DNA from: Candidatus Pelagibacter communis
GTDB lineage: Bacteria > Pseudomonadota > Alphaproteobacteria > Pelagibacterales > Pelagibacteraceae
Direction: 5' to 3'
DNA length: 64,000 nt
NCBI RefSeq assembly: GCF_001180185.1
Contig: NZ_CVSS01000008.1
Location: 36,001 to 100,000, forward strand
The position numbers were made by a program, and so were the translations under genes. The notes below the pieces were generated by a model, which had not been told where the DNA came from, did no database searches, and saw only the letters and a program-made list of their open reading frames with translations. Below, piece by piece: positions 53,536 through 63,238 of the stretch (position 1 is its first letter; every line of letters begins with the position of its first letter).

Positions 53536-53804
53536 GAAAAAAATGTTAGTTTTATTGTATTAATTCTTAAAATCTCTTCATTATTTTAATATTATCTTAA
53601 AACTTTTTGTAAATAACTTATATTATTAACAATAATAAACATGTTAATAAAATTATACATTTTTTAAGTAAAACTAAATTAGTAAGTAAAACTTACGTTT
53701 TTAGATCAATTAATATGAATAAATAGTTAATAAAAAGTGTGTAAAAATTAATTATCGTAATTCACAAGATATAATACTAATACAATAATTATATATATAA
53801 TATT
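53536..53804. other. candidate chromosomal replication origin (oriC)
   Basis: This 269-bp gap is the longest in the window and strikingly AT-rich. It lies between divergent ppsR-type and hemE genes, as the origin does in Caulobacter. It contains near-matches to the DnaA box TTATNCACA, each with one mismatch, at 53623-53631, 53738-53746 (complement) and 53758-53766. There is a pair of 11-bp direct repeats (53665-53675, 53683-53693), an inverted repeat (53682-53696) and one TTAA-N7-TTAA (53586-53600). None of the DnaA boxes is perfect, and in such AT-rich DNA some matches arise by chance. Confidence 0.55.
53665..53693. repeat. 11-bp direct repeats within candidate oriC
   Basis: TAAGTAAAACT occurs at 53665-53675 and 53683-53693, start to start 18 bp. 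The second copy overlaps a 6-bp inverted repeat GTAAGT/ACTTAC (53682-53687 and 53691-53696). Such iterons in an AT-rich gap fit an unwinding or binding region. Confidence 0.55.
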
Positions 53805-54806
53805 ATGACACCTATAACCAAAGTCATTGTTGAAAAAGATACTAAAATAAATCCTATATGGATAATGAGACAAGCCGGAAGATATCTTCCAGAATTCAGA
53901 GAAATTAGAAAACAAAATCAAAATTTTATTAATTTATGTCTAAATAAGGAATTATCGGCAGAGATCACATTACAGCCACTGAAAAGATTTAATCTTGATG
54001 CTGCGATAATTTTTTCTGACATTTTGATATTACCTTATGGTTTGAATCAGAAGGTAGAATTTAAAAAAGATTTTGGTCCATTATTGGGAGAGTTAGATCT
54101 TAATCAAATTTCAAAAATAGATGAAATTGATTTTGTCCAAAAAATTCTACCAGTTTATAAAGCAATAAATTTAGTTAGTAATCATAAACTAACAAAAAAT
54201 AAAAATACTATTGGTTTTGTTGGTGCTCCTTGGACATTATTAGTGTACATGATTAATCAACAATCACCTAAAAAAAAATTAAAAGATAATTTTTTTAAAG
54301 ATGAGTTTCTAATAAATAGAATTCTATTAATCATAGAAAAATTTTTAAAAATTCATATTAAAAACCAAATAGATAATGGAGCAAATATCATTCAAATATT
54401 CGATAGCTGGGCAGGACTTTTAGAAGAAAAAGATTTGCCAAATTATGTATATAGCCCAACTTTAAATTTAGTAAATTATGTAAAATCTTTAAATACTCCT
54501 GTTATATGTTTTCCAAGGGAAATTAAAAATTATAAAGAATTTTGCGATATTATTAAACCTGATGTAATAAATATAGATTATAATGTTAATCCTAAAGAAA
54601 TAATAAGAAAAATAGAAATCCCTATTCAAGGAGGACTTGATCCCAAAGTTTTATTAACAGACAAAGAAACTCTAAAAAAAGAAGCTATCAAATATTTAGA
54701 TATTTTTAAAGATCACCCTTACATTTTTAATCTTGGACATGGTGTGTTACCTGAAACTAATCCTGAAATGGTGGAATATTTAATAAAAATCGTAAAAGAA
54801 TATTAA
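53805..54806 (+). CDS. hemE: uroporphyrinogen decarboxylase HemE
   Basis: This 333-aa enzyme decarboxylates uroporphyrinogen III to coproporphyrinogen III. It has PIWIMRQAGRYLPEFREIR, AAIIFSDILILPYG, FVGAPWTLLVYMI, IFDSWAGLL and FNLGHGVLPETNPEMV. It flanks the candidate origin and starts the plus-strand block. A TATAAT at 53770-53775 could be its -10 box. It abuts hemH (TAATG). Confidence 0.97.
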   Translation: MTPITKVIVEKDTKINPIWIMRQAGRYLPEFREIRKQNQNFINLCLNKELSAEITLQPLKRFNLDAAIIFSDILILPYGLNQKVEFKKDFGPLLGELDLNQISKIDEIDFVQKILPVYKAINLVSNHKLTKNKNTIGFVGAPWTLLVYMINQQSPKKKLKDNFFKDEFLINRILLIIEKFLKIHIKNQIDNGANIIQIFDSWAGLLEEKDLPNYVYSPTLNLVNYVKSLNTPVICFPREIKNYKEFCDIIKPDVINIDYNVNPKEIIRKIEIPIQGGLDPKVLLTDKETLKKEAIKYLDIFKDHPYIFNLGHGVLPETNPEMVEYLIKIVKEY

Positions 54807-55840
54807 TGAAAAAAGCAATAATTTTATTTAATCTTGGTGGACCAGATAAATTGCAAAATGTTGAACCATTCTTGTTTAATTTGTTTAATGATCCAGCAAT
54901 TTTAAATTTACCTGGATTTTTAAGATATCCTTTAGCTAAGTTTATAGCTAACAGAAGAGCTCCAACAGCAAAAAAAATTTACGAAGAACTGGGAGGATCA
55001 TCACCTATTTTAAAACTTACTAAAAAACAGTCTTCTGCTTTAGAAGTTAAGTTAAACAGTGACGATAAGTCATCAGAATACAAATGTTTTATAGTTATGA
55101 GGTGTTGGCATCCAAGAGCAGAAATTGTTATTAAGGATGTAATTGAATTTAATCCAAAAGAAGTAATTCTTGTACCTCTTTATCCACAATATTCAGCTGC
55201 AACATCTGGTTCGTCAATTAAAGAATGGAACGATGTTTGTAAAAAAGTTGGTTATAAAATTAAAACAAGCACGATCTGCTGTTATCCAACAGATGAAAGT
55301 TTTATTGAAGCTCATAAGATTGAGATCACAAAGAAAATTGATAATTTAAAAAATTTTAAACTAATATTTTCTGCACACGGATTACCTGAAAAAAATATAA
55401 AAAAAGGGGACCCATATCAATGGCAAGTAGAACAATCAGTTAATAAGATTGTTGAATCTTTAAATATCAAAAATTTAGACTGGATATTGAGTTATCAAAG
55501 TCGAGTTGGTCCTTTAAAATGGATTGGTCCTTCTACAGAAGATATAATTGTAGAAAATTCAAAATTAGGCAAACATATTGTTTTAGTTCCTATTGCATTT
55601 GTATCTGAGCATTCTGAAACTTTGGTTGAATTAGATATAGAATACAAAGAATTAGCTGATAAAAATGGCTGTAAAAATTATTCTAGAGTACCGGCCCTGG
55701 GAACAAATGAAAAATATATAAAAGCATTGTCTGATTTGATAATAAATAAAGAAAATTACAGTTATAAAGGAGAACTTTTTCCTCCTAAGACACAATGTCC
55801 AAAACAATTTAAAAAATGTCCATGTTTGAATTATGAATAG
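54806..55840 (+). CDS. hemH: ferrochelatase HemH
   Basis: This 344-aa protein inserts ferrous iron into protoporphyrin. It has LFNLGGPDKLQNVEPFLFNL, YPQYSAATSGSS, FSAHGLPEKNIKKGDPY (catalytic His), YQSRVGPLKWIGP and IAFVSEHSETLVELDIEY. It ends with a cysteine-rich CPKQFKKCPCLNYE, possibly a metal site as in FeS ferrochelatases (inference). It overlaps hemJ by 8 nt. Confidence 0.97.
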   Translation: MKKAIILFNLGGPDKLQNVEPFLFNLFNDPAILNLPGFLRYPLAKFIANRRAPTAKKIYEELGGSSPILKLTKKQSSALEVKLNSDDKSSEYKCFIVMRCWHPRAEIVIKDVIEFNPKEVILVPLYPQYSAATSGSSIKEWNDVCKKVGYKIKTSTICCYPTDESFIEAHKIEITKKIDNLKNFKLIFSAHGLPEKNIKKGDPYQWQVEQSVNKIVESLNIKNLDWILSYQSRVGPLKWIGPSTEDIIVENSKLGKHIVLVPIAFVSEHSETLVELDIEYKELADKNGCKNYSRVPALGTNEKYIKALSDLIINKENYSYKGELFPPKTQCPKQFKKCPCLNYE

Positions 55841-56264
55841 TTATTTATTATTTAAAAGTTTACATCTTATAGCTGTAATTTCTTGGATGGCTGGACTTCT
55901 ATATCTTCCCAGAATATTTGTTTATCATTCAGAAAATAATAATGAAATCATTACAAATGTATTTAAAACAATGGAAAGAAAATTGTTCTATTATATTATG
56001 ACACCAGCAATGATATTAAGCTGGTTATTTGGTTTGGTATTAATACATGAGATAGGTTTCGATCAACTGGCTAGTTTGTGGCTTCAATTAAAGCTAATTT
56101 TAGTGCTATTTTTGACTGTTTATCATTTTTATCTTGGGTCATTGCTTAATCAATTTAAATTAGATCAGAATGTAAAGACGTCTAAATTTTATCGTTATAT
56201 CAACGAAGTGCCTACTTTATTGTTAATTTTGATTGTTTTTATAGTAGTTTTTAAGCCAATCTAA
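55833..56264 (+). CDS. hemJ: protoporphyrinogen IX oxidase HemJ
   Basis: This 143-aa four-helix membrane protein carries the HemJ pattern LFKSLHLIAVISWMAGLLYLP (first-helix His) followed by RIFVYHSE, ERKLFYYIMTPAMILSW and LWLQLKLILVLFLTVYH. HemJ makes protoporphyrin IX, the HemH substrate, so hemE, hemH and hemJ give consecutive or near-consecutive steps. It overlaps hemH. Confidence 0.93.
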   Translation: MNSYLLFKSLHLIAVISWMAGLLYLPRIFVYHSENNNEIITNVFKTMERKLFYYIMTPAMILSWLFGLVLIHEIGFDQLASLWLQLKLILVLFLTVYHFYLGSLLNQFKLDQNVKTSKFYRYINEVPTLLLILIVFIVVFKPI

Positions 56265-56300
56265 GGTTGAATTTTTTAAAATAGTATATATATTTAAATA

Positions 56301-56320
56301 ATTATTAAGTCCTTAATAAT
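56301..56320. promoter_or_regulatory. 20-bp palindrome upstream of rho
   Basis: Perfect 9-bp arms (ATTATTAAG and CTTAATAAT) flank a 2-bp centre and end 8 nt before the rho ATG. As RNA, an 8-bp stem with a GUCC tetraloop could sit on the ribosome site. As DNA it could be an operator. rho is autoregulated in other bacteria, but here this is only a suggestion. Confidence 0.45.
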
Positions 56321-56328
56321 ACCAAATC

Positions 56329-57597
56329 ATGAACATACAAGAATTAAAACTAAAATCATCTGAACAGCTTATCACTCAAGCAGAGGAATTAGGCATAGAA
56401 AATGCTAGCACGCTAAGAAAACAAGAAATTCTTTTTGCTATCCTTAAAAAAGTTGCTGAAAAGGAAGAAATTACAGGTGCAGGTGTTTTACAGTTATTGC
56501 AAGATGGTTTTGGCTTTTTGAGAGCTATGGAGTCTAATTATCTTCCAGGACCTGATGATATCTACGTAAGTCCAAGTCAAATAAGAAAATTTGGTTTAAG
56601 AACTGGGGATACGGTAGAAGGTCCAGTAAGAGCGCCTAAAGAAGGAGAAAGATATTTTGCTCTATTACAAGTAAGTAAAATTAATTTTGAAGAACCAGAT
56701 AAATCTCGACACAAAATAGCTTTTGATAATTTAACACCCCTTTATCCTGACAAGCAGTTAGTAATGGAAATAGAAATGGTAAAAACTGAAAAAAAGCCAG
56801 ACTTGACCCCAAGATTAATAGATCTTGTCAGTCCGATTGGGAAAGGGCAAAGATCAATAATAATATCACCCCCAAAAGCCGGTAAAACAATGATCCTACA
56901 GAGTATAGCTAACTCTATAGCCAAAAATTATCCAGAATGTTATTTGATAGTATTATTGATAGATGAACGTCCAGAGGAAGTGACTGATATGCAAAGAACC
57001 GTAAAAGGTGAAGTTATAAGCTCTACTTTCGATGAACCTGCACAACGACATGTGGCTGTTGCTGAAATGGTAATAGAGAAAGCAAAAAGACTAACTGAGC
57101 ATAAAAAGGATGTTGTTATTTTATTAGACTCAATAACAAGATTAGGGAGAGCGTATAATGCAGTAATCCCTAGTTCAGGTAAAGTTTTAACTGGTGGTGT
57201 TGATGCTAACGCGCTACAGAGACCAAAAAGATTTTTTGGTGCAGCAAGAAATATAGAGGAAGGTGGTTCATTAACCATTATATCAACAGCTTTAATTGAT
57301 ACGGGTAGTAGAATGGACGAAGTTATTTTTGAGGAATTTAAGGGAACTGGTAATAGCGAAACTGTTCTTGATAGAAAAATTGCTGATAAAAGAATTTACC
57401 CAGCTATAGATATAACTAAATCAGGCACAAGAAGAGAAGAATTATTGTTTGATAAAAATGATTTACAAAAAATGAACGTATTAAGAAGAATAATTGCACC
57501 AATGGGCACTATGGATGCAATTGAATTTATAAGTTCTAAGTTAAAAGACACAAAGAACAACGCTGAGTTCTTTAATTCAATGAACAAACCAGCCTAA
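56329..57597 (+). CDS. rho: transcription termination factor Rho
   Basis: This 422-aa hexameric RNA helicase has an N-terminal helical region starting [14 protein letters not shown], the RNA-binding cold-shock-like domain with [22 protein letters not shown], the P-loop [13 protein letters not shown], Walker [18 protein letters not shown] and the R-loop [15 protein letters not shown] segment (here [13 protein letters not shown]). No large insertion domain is seen. It follows hemJ by 64 nt. Confidence 0.98.
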   Translation: MNIQELKLKSSEQLITQAEELGIENASTLRKQEILFAILKKVAEKEEITGAGVLQLLQDGFGFLRAMESNYLPGPDDIYVSPSQIRKFGLRTGDTVEGPVRAPKEGERYFALLQVSKINFEEPDKSRHKIAFDNLTPLYPDKQLVMEIEMVKTEKKPDLTPRLIDLVSPIGKGQRSIIISPPKAGKTMILQSIANSIAKNYPECYLIVLLIDERPEEVTDMQRTVKGEVISSTFDEPAQRHVAVAEMVIEKAKRLTEHKKDVVILLDSITRLGRAYNAVIPSSGKVLTGGVDANALQRPKRFFGAARNIEEGGSLTIISTALIDTGSRMDEVIFEEFKGTGNSETVLDRKIADKRIYPAIDITKSGTRREELLFDKNDLQKMNVLRRIIAPMGTMDAIEFISSKLKDTKNNAEFFNSMNKPA

Positions 57598-57638
57598 TTA
57601 AGTTTTCCAATATTGTAGAATAAAAGTTATAATATTTT

Positions 57639-58970
57639 ATGACTATTTATGCTTTATCATCTGGTCCAGGAGTTTCTGGCGTTGCAGTAATTAGAATTTC
57701 AGGTTCAGAGACATCAAAAGTAATAAAGTCACTTACAGGAAAGCAAATTCCACAACCAAGAGTCGCTACCCTTCGGAAAATAAACAATATCAACACTTCT
57801 GAGCTAATAGATGAAGGGATAATATTGTGGTTTCCAGGCCCTGAGAGCTACACAGGGGAGGATATGGCCGAAATTCATGTACACGGAGGGAAAGCTGTAG
57901 TTTTGGCTGTCCAAAACGAGATTTCAAAAATAAAAAATTGTAGATTAGCTGAGCCAGGAGAATTTACCAAGCTAGCATTTCAAAATGGAAAAATAAATTT
58001 GCTCAAAGCCGAGAGTATAGCAGATTTGATAACTGCTGAAACTGAAATCCAAAGATTACAAGCTATAAAGATTATGAAAGGAAAATCCTCAGAAAGATTT
58101 AATGAGTTGAGAGATAAATTGTTGAAAATTTTATCATATGTTGAGGCGAAAATAGATTTTCCTGATGAGGATCTACCAGAAGATAATATAAAAAAAATAA
58201 AAGAAAATTCCTTAGAAGTATTAAATGATATTAATAAAATTTTAAATGATCAAAAGGTAGGAGAAATAATCCGTGAAGGTTTTAAAATTGCAATTGTTGG
58301 ACCTACAAATGCCGGTAAGTCAAGTTTAATAAATTATTTATCAAATAGAGAAGTTGCTATAGTCTCTGAGATTGCTGGCACAACAAGAGATGTTGTCGAA
58401 ACACATTTAAATATAGATGGGTATCCAGTTATTATCTCAGATACAGCTGGCATAAGAGATTCAAAAGATGAAATAGAAAAAAAGGGAATAAAATTATCTT
58501 TAAAAAAAGCTGAAAATGCTGATCTAAAATTAGTAGTAGTCGATGCTAAAAGCATTGATTTTAGCGGTTTTTTTAACGATTTAATAAAAAAAAATGCGAT
58601 ATTAGTGATTAACAAATCAGATCTTCTAAATAAAAAATTAGATCAAGAAATTTCTAAACATAATCACGTTTTAATTTCATTAAAAGATAACTTAAACATA
58701 GATGAGTTGATCACAAAAATTAAGAATAATATAAGAGATAAATTCATAACTGAGGAAGATATTTTAATTACTCGAGAAAGGCATAGACAACATTTAGTAC
58801 AGTGCGCAGATCATTTGAAAAATTTTTTGGATAAAAATAACAAAAAAGATTTTGATAAAGCAGCTGAGGATTTAAGGTTAGCAACAAGACATTTAGGCAT
58901 GATTGTTGGAAAAGTCGATGTAGAGGAGATATTAGGCAGTATTTTCAACGATTTTTGTATTGGAAAATAA
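57639..58970 (+). CDS. mnmE: tRNA modification GTPase MnmE (TrmE)
   Basis: This 443-aa protein has an N-terminal folate-binding domain (IYALSSGPGVSGVAVIRISG), a helical domain and an inserted G domain (G1 IVGPTNAGKSSL, G2 GTTRDVVE, G3 DTAGIRDS, G4 NKSD). The C-terminus is close to the catalytic CIGK (FCIGK at the end). With MnmG it makes the cmnm5U34 modification in tRNAs. Start is ATG 57639. Confidence 0.98.
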   Translation: MTIYALSSGPGVSGVAVIRISGSETSKVIKSLTGKQIPQPRVATLRKINNINTSELIDEGIILWFPGPESYTGEDMAEIHVHGGKAVVLAVQNEISKIKNCRLAEPGEFTKLAFQNGKINLLKAESIADLITAETEIQRLQAIKIMKGKSSERFNELRDKLLKILSYVEAKIDFPDEDLPEDNIKKIKENSLEVLNDINKILNDQKVGEIIREGFKIAIVGPTNAGKSSLINYLSNREVAIVSEIAGTTRDVVETHLNIDGYPVIISDTAGIRDSKDEIEKKGIKLSLKKAENADLKLVVVDAKSIDFSGFFNDLIKKNAILVINKSDLLNKKLDQEISKHNHVLISLKDNLNIDELITKIKNNIRDKFITEEDILITRERHRQHLVQCADHLKNFLDKNNKKDFDKAAEDLRLATRHLGMIVGKVDVEEILGSIFNDFCIGK

Positions 58971-59011
58971 TAAGCATTTTGCTGTATTTTTAGGCCTTTT
59001 TTAACCGTTTT

Positions 59012-59026
59012 CGTTGATAATCAACG
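59012..59026. promoter_or_regulatory. 15-bp palindrome between mnmE and mnmG
   Basis: Perfect arms CGTTGAT and ATCAACG flank one central base in the 116-nt gap before mnmG. Around it, TAAGCATT occurs twice (58971-58978 and near 59033-59040). The region is more GC-rich than other gaps. It could be an operator or a transcript end. I see no clear promoter. Confidence 0.4.
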
Positions 59027-59086
59027 CTTATTTAAGCATTAAAACTCAAATCTTGTAAAAATCTTAATCGAATATAAATTTAAACC

Positions 59087-60958
59087 ATGGAAAAAGATTT
59101 ATCTTTTGATGTAGTAGTAATAGGCGGAGGTCACGCAGGTTGTGAAGCAGCAGCAGCATCTGCACGACTTGGAGCCAACACTGCTCTATTCACTCACAAT
59201 AAAAATACCATAGGAGAAATGTCATGTAATCCAGCCATAGGTGGTTTAGGTAAAGGTCATCTAGTTAGAGAAATAGATGCTTTAGATGGTGTTATGGGAG
59301 AAGTAGCTGACAAATCTGGAATACAATTTAGATTATTAAATAGAAGTAGAGGACCTGCGGTTAGAGGGCCACGAACTCAGTCTGACAGATCACTATATCG
59401 TAAATATATGCAAGAAAAACTTGTAAACTACTGTAATTTAAGCATTTTTTCAGATCCCGTAATAAAGTTTATTTTTCAAAATAACCAAATAAGTGGGTTT
59501 ATAACACTTAAAGGTAACAAAGTGAGTTGTAACAAGTTAATCTTAACAACAGGAACTTTTTTGAATGGTTTGATACATATAGGTGATGAAAGAACCCCTG
59601 CTGGACGATTTAATGAAAAACCGAGTACAGGTTTAAGTGAACAGTTAGAAAAGTATAATTTCAAAATTGGAAGATTAAAAACAGGCACACCTCCAAGGTT
59701 AGATTCTAGAACAATTAATTTTGAAAATTTGGAAAAACAGTTTGCCGATGAAGATCCATATTTTTTTTCTTTTCTGACCAAAAAAAATCTAAACAAGCAA
59801 GTTTCTTGTTCGATGACTTATACAAACGAAAAGGTTCATAAAATAATAGAAAAGAATTTATCTAAAAGTGCAATGTATTCCGGAAGCATACAAGGTGTTG
59901 GTCCAAGATATTGTCCGTCTATAGAGGACAAAATAGTAAAATTTGCTGATAAGGCAAGACATCAGATATTTTTAGAGCCCGAGGGTCTAAATGATTATAC
60001 AATTTATCCTAATGGCATATCTACATCTCTACCTGAGGTTGTTCAATACGAAATACTCAACAATATCAATGGTTTAGAGAATGTAAAAGTGATTAGACCA
60101 GGATATGCTATTGAATATGATTATATTGACCCGAGAGAGCTCTTTTTAACATTAGAGACAAAAAAAATAAAAAATCTTTATCTCGCTGGTCAAATAAATG
60201 GAACTACAGGTTATGAAGAAGCAGCTGCTCAAGGCCTTATCGCGGGAATTAATGCTTCACTATCTTTAAAGAACATGGAACCTTTTATTTTAGATAGATC
60301 AGACGCATACATTGGCGTTATGATAGATGACCTAGTCACTAAAGGTGTTGCTGAGCCTTATAGAATGTTCACATCTCGAGCAGAATATAGACTAAGTCTT
60401 AGATCAGATAATGCAGACTTAAGGCTTACTCATAAAGGAATTAAAATTGGTTTAATATCAGAAAATAGAAAGCAACTATTTGAGGACAAATTTGATAAAT
60501 TAAGCAAAATATCTCTTCAAATGTCTAATTTAAACATATCACCTTCTAAGGCGGATAATTTCGGAATAAAAATAGCGAAAGACGGTGTTTTTAGATCAGC
60601 AGAGGAAATTCTTACCCAAAAAAGCGTTGATATGTCAAAAATAAGGAATATTTGGCCTGAAATCGCTGATTATGGTAATGAAATTGATGAGCAGATTGAG
60701 ATCAACTCTCATTACAGAGGATATTTAAAGAAACAAAAGGCCGATATTTTAGCTTTTAAAAGAGATGAGAATCTCACAATTCCAGAAAATATTGACTATG
60801 ATCAATTTTCAGGTCTTTCTAATGAGGTTAAAGCTAAATTCAAAGAAATAAGACCAAAAACAATGGGTCAGGCGTTAAGAATTGACGGTATCACCCCTGC
60901 GGCTGTATATATTTTGTTGTCACACGTTAAAAGAAAGTCTATTAAGCATATAGCTTAA
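59087..60958 (+). CDS. mnmG: tRNA uridine-5-carboxymethylaminomethyl modification enzyme MnmG (GidA)
   Basis: This 623-aa FAD protein has [22 protein letters not shown] (dinucleotide-binding), [50 protein letters not shown] and [23 protein letters not shown]. The C-terminal helical domain ends near SHVKRK. It partners MnmE. It overlaps rsmG by one base (TAATG) and thus begins the mnmG-rsmG-parA-parB unit. Confidence 0.98.
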   Translation: MEKDLSFDVVVIGGGHAGCEAAAASARLGANTALFTHNKNTIGEMSCNPAIGGLGKGHLVREIDALDGVMGEVADKSGIQFRLLNRSRGPAVRGPRTQSDRSLYRKYMQEKLVNYCNLSIFSDPVIKFIFQNNQISGFITLKGNKVSCNKLILTTGTFLNGLIHIGDERTPAGRFNEKPSTGLSEQLEKYNFKIGRLKTGTPPRLDSRTINFENLEKQFADEDPYFFSFLTKKNLNKQVSCSMTYTNEKVHKIIEKNLSKSAMYSGSIQGVGPRYCPSIEDKIVKFADKARHQIFLEPEGLNDYTIYPNGISTSLPEVVQYEILNNINGLENVKVIRPGYAIEYDYIDPRELFLTLETKKIKNLYLAGQINGTTGYEEAAAQGLIAGINASLSLKNMEPFILDRSDAYIGVMIDDLVTKGVAEPYRMFTSRAEYRLSLRSDNADLRLTHKGIKIGLISENRKQLFEDKFDKLSKISLQMSNLNISPSKADNFGIKIAKDGVFRSAEEILTQKSVDMSKIRNIWPEIADYGNEIDEQIEINSHYRGYLKKQKADILAFKRDENLTIPENIDYDQFSGLSNEVKAKFKEIRPKTMGQALRIDGITPAAVYILLSHVKRKSIKHIA

Positions 60959-61605
60959 TGGATAATGAAATTTTAAATTCTTACTCTAGACTCAATAATT
61001 TAAATGTTTCACGTGAAACATTTTTAGACTTTGAAAACTATGCATCGTTTATTCTTGAAGAAAATGAGAAAATAAACATTATTAGCAAAAATACAGCATC
61101 AAAAAAGACAATAATTGATCGACATATTGTTGATTCAGCACAAATAATTGATTTTGTTGATTTAAAAAGCAATACAACCACAGATTTAGGTTCAGGAGGA
61201 GGATTTCCAGGGATTATAATAGCAATTATTCTAAAAAACATGAAAAATAATATGAATGTTCACCTTTATGAAAAAAGCTATCGCAAAAGCAATTTTTTGC
61301 AAGAAGTTTCAAAAAAATTAAGTTTGAACACAAAAGTTTTCCAAAAAAATATTTTTGAGATAAAAAATGTAGAAACTGGAACTATCATGTCTAGAGCATT
61401 TAAACCTATGCCAGTTGTTTTAAATTTGGTTTACGAGAATTTTTTAAAATATAAAAATTTAATTTTCTTTATGGGAAAAAGTGGAAAGAGTGTTTTTGAA
61501 AATTCTAAAAAAAATTGGAAACTTGAGTATACAGAAAAAAAAAGCTTAACAAATAAAGATTCATTTTTATTAAATATTAAAAAAATTAAAAAAAAAAATA
61601 GATGA
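60958..61605 (+). CDS. rsmG: 16S rRNA (guanine-527-N7)-methyltransferase RsmG (GidB)
   Basis: This 215-aa SAM-dependent methyltransferase has NIISKNTASKKTIIDRHIVDSAQI, the SAM loop DLGSGGGFPGIIIAI, LYEKSYRKSNFLQEV and SRAFKPM. Codons 17-21 (NVSRE) are dictated by an embedded perfect parS palindrome (61005-61020). The 3' end overlaps parA (ATGA). It modifies G527 of 16S rRNA, where loss gives low-level streptomycin resistance. Confidence 0.96.
   Translation: MDNEILNSYSRLNNLNVSRETFLDFENYASFILEENEKINIISKNTASKKTIIDRHIVDSAQIIDFVDLKSNTTTDLGSGGGFPGIIIAIILKNMKNNMNVHLYEKSYRKSNFLQEVSKKLSLNTKVFQKNIFEIKNVETGTIMSRAFKPMPVVLNLVYENFLKYKNLIFFMGKSGKSVFENSKKNWKLEYTEKKSLTNKDSFLLNIKKIKKKNR
61005..61020. promoter_or_regulatory. 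parS: parS centromere site (perfect 16-bp palindrome)
   Basis: TGTTTCACGTGAAACA, the perfect ParB-binding consensus shared across most bacterial phyla, lies inside the 5' part of rsmG, about 600 bp upstream of parA. It is out of keeping with the AT-rich surroundings. It is the only copy I noticed in the window. Confidence 0.96.
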
Positions 61606-62396
61606 AAATTATTTCAATCATAAATCAAAAAGGGGGCGTAGGGAAAACTACTACAGTCATAAATCTTGCAGCTGGATTATCACAACAAAAAAAAAAAATT
61701 TTAGTAATTGATCTTGATCCTCAGGGAAATGCCACTACAGGTCTTGGACTATCTAACATGAACAATTCAGACGATACAATATATGGGGTTCTTAATGGAA
61801 CTAAAGATATCGGTGAGGTTATCAAAAAAACAAATATCGAAAATCTAAACATGATAACATCCAACGTAGATTTATCAGGACTAGAGGTTGAAACTGCCGA
61901 TGATGGGAATCGCGCATTTATATTAAAGTCCAAATTAACCGCATATTTAAATGATTCTAGAGGATTTTATGATTATGTTTTGATTGACTGTCCTCCGTCT
62001 TTGAGTTTACTAACTGTGATGGCATTAGTTAGTTCAGGATCTCTTTTAGTCCCGCTACAAACAGAATTTTTTGCTCTAGAGGGTTTAACACAACTTATGA
62101 AAACAATAGAAAGGATAAAAGTTAGTTTAAATCCAGATTTAAAGATTAGAGGAATTTTGCTAACTATGTATGATAAGAGAAACAAACTTTCGTCTCAAGT
62201 CGAACAAGAAGCTAGAGAATATTTTAGAGAAAAAGTCTACTCGACCGTTATCCCGCGGAATGTCAGATTATCAGAAGCACCTTCACATGGTGTACCAGTG
62301 TTAATTTATGATAAATCTTGTCCTGGTAGTAAATCCTATTTTAGTTTTACTGATGAATTTATAAATCAAGAGTCGACAATTGGGAGTGTTGCATAA
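61602..62396 (+). CDS. parA: chromosome-partitioning ATPase ParA (Soj)
   Basis: This 264-aa ATPase has the deviant Walker A QKGGVGKTTTVINLAAGL, DLDPQGNATTGLG (A') and the Walker B VLIDCPPSLSLLTVMAL. It forms gradients on the nucleoid that move ParB-parS complexes. ATG 61602 overlaps the rsmG stop and the stop overlaps parB (TAATG). Confidence 0.98.
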   Translation: MKIISIINQKGGVGKTTTVINLAAGLSQQKKKILVIDLDPQGNATTGLGLSNMNNSDDTIYGVLNGTKDIGEVIKKTNIENLNMITSNVDLSGLEVETADDGNRAFILKSKLTAYLNDSRGFYDYVLIDCPPSLSLLTVMALVSSGSLLVPLQTEFFALEGLTQLMKTIERIKVSLNPDLKIRGILLTMYDKRNKLSSQVEQEAREYFREKVYSTVIPRNVRLSEAPSHGVPVLIYDKSCPGSKSYFSFTDEFINQESTIGSVA

Positions 62397-63238
62397 TGGA
62401 TAAAATAAAAAAAGGTCTCGGTCGTGGGTTATCCTCATTAATAGGAGAAACAAAAGTATCTGAAAAAAAAAACCAGCTTTCAATATCAGATTTAATTCCA
62501 AATAAATATCAACCACGAAAAAATTTTGATGAGGAAAATTTGAAAGACCTAACCAATTCTATTATTGAAAGAGGAATAATTCAACCAATCATTGTTAGAC
62601 GATCAACTAATATACAAAATAAATTTGAAATTATTGCAGGTGAAAGAAGATGGCTTGCTGCTCAAAACGCCGGATTGCATTATGTTCCAGTTGTAATTAC
62701 TGAAGCTGATGATTTAAAATCCTTAGAATTTGCGATTGTTGAAAATGTTCAAAGGCACGACTTAAATCCATTAGAAGAGGCGCAGGGTTATAAAAGATTA
62801 ATTGATGAATTTAATTATGATCAAGAAAAAGTTTCCAAATTTATAGGAAAAAGCAGAAGTTATATTACGAATTGTTTGAGATTATTATCATTGCCTGTTG
62901 AAGTTATTAAATTAATTGAAAACAAAAAAATTACATCCGGACATGCAAAAGTCTTAGTTGGTTTAGAAAATGCCTTGTTTGTTGCTAATAAAATTATTGA
63001 AAAGAAATTATCTGTAAGACAGGCTGAAAATTTTGTAAAAATATTTAAAAACAAGAAAACTAAATCTAATATCTCCAAAGATGCCAATATTAGAGACTTA
63101 GAAAGATCTATTTCTGATAAAATTGGTCTCAGCGTTACTATTAAAAATGACAAAAGAAATAGAGGTAGTATTTCTTTTTCTTATAAACAAATTGATCAGT
63201 TAAATAAGATTATAGAGATCATTAAGGCGAATTATTAG
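62396..63238 (+). CDS. parB: chromosome-partitioning protein ParB
   Basis: This 280-aa CTP-dependent parS-binding clamp has the N-terminal GLGRGLSSLIGE (ParA-contact end), box I-II with IIQPIIVRRS and IAGERRWLAAQ, the ENVQRHDLNPLEEAQGYKRLI segment and the helix-turn-helix KVSKFIGKSRSYITNCLRLL. The C-terminal dimer domain is short. The 3' end overlaps convergent holA by 17 nt. Confidence 0.98.
   Translation: MDKIKKGLGRGLSSLIGETKVSEKKNQLSISDLIPNKYQPRKNFDEENLKDLTNSIIERGIIQPIIVRRSTNIQNKFEIIAGERRWLAAQNAGLHYVPVVITEADDLKSLEFAIVENVQRHDLNPLEEAQGYKRLIDEFNYDQEKVSKFIGKSRSYITNCLRLLSLPVEVIKLIENKKITSGHAKVLVGLENALFVANKIIEKKLSVRQAENFVKIFKNKKTKSNISKDANIRDLERSISDKIGLSVTIKNDKRNRGSISFSYKQIDQLNKIIEIIKANY

Noticed and set aside
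53586..53600. TTAA-N7-TTAA as proof of CtrA control of the origin
   Set aside because: Only one copy is present and a chance match is quite likely in about 270 bp of this composition. No other cell-cycle regulator is seen in the window.
53770..53775. TATAAT as a firm hemE promoter
   Set aside because: No convincing -35 at the right distance; TATAAT-like strings are frequent in this DNA.
58973..58990. Rho-independent terminator after mnmE (AGCA-TTT-TGCT then GTATTTTT)
   Set aside because: The stem is only four pairs and the T-run is interrupted; too weak to call.
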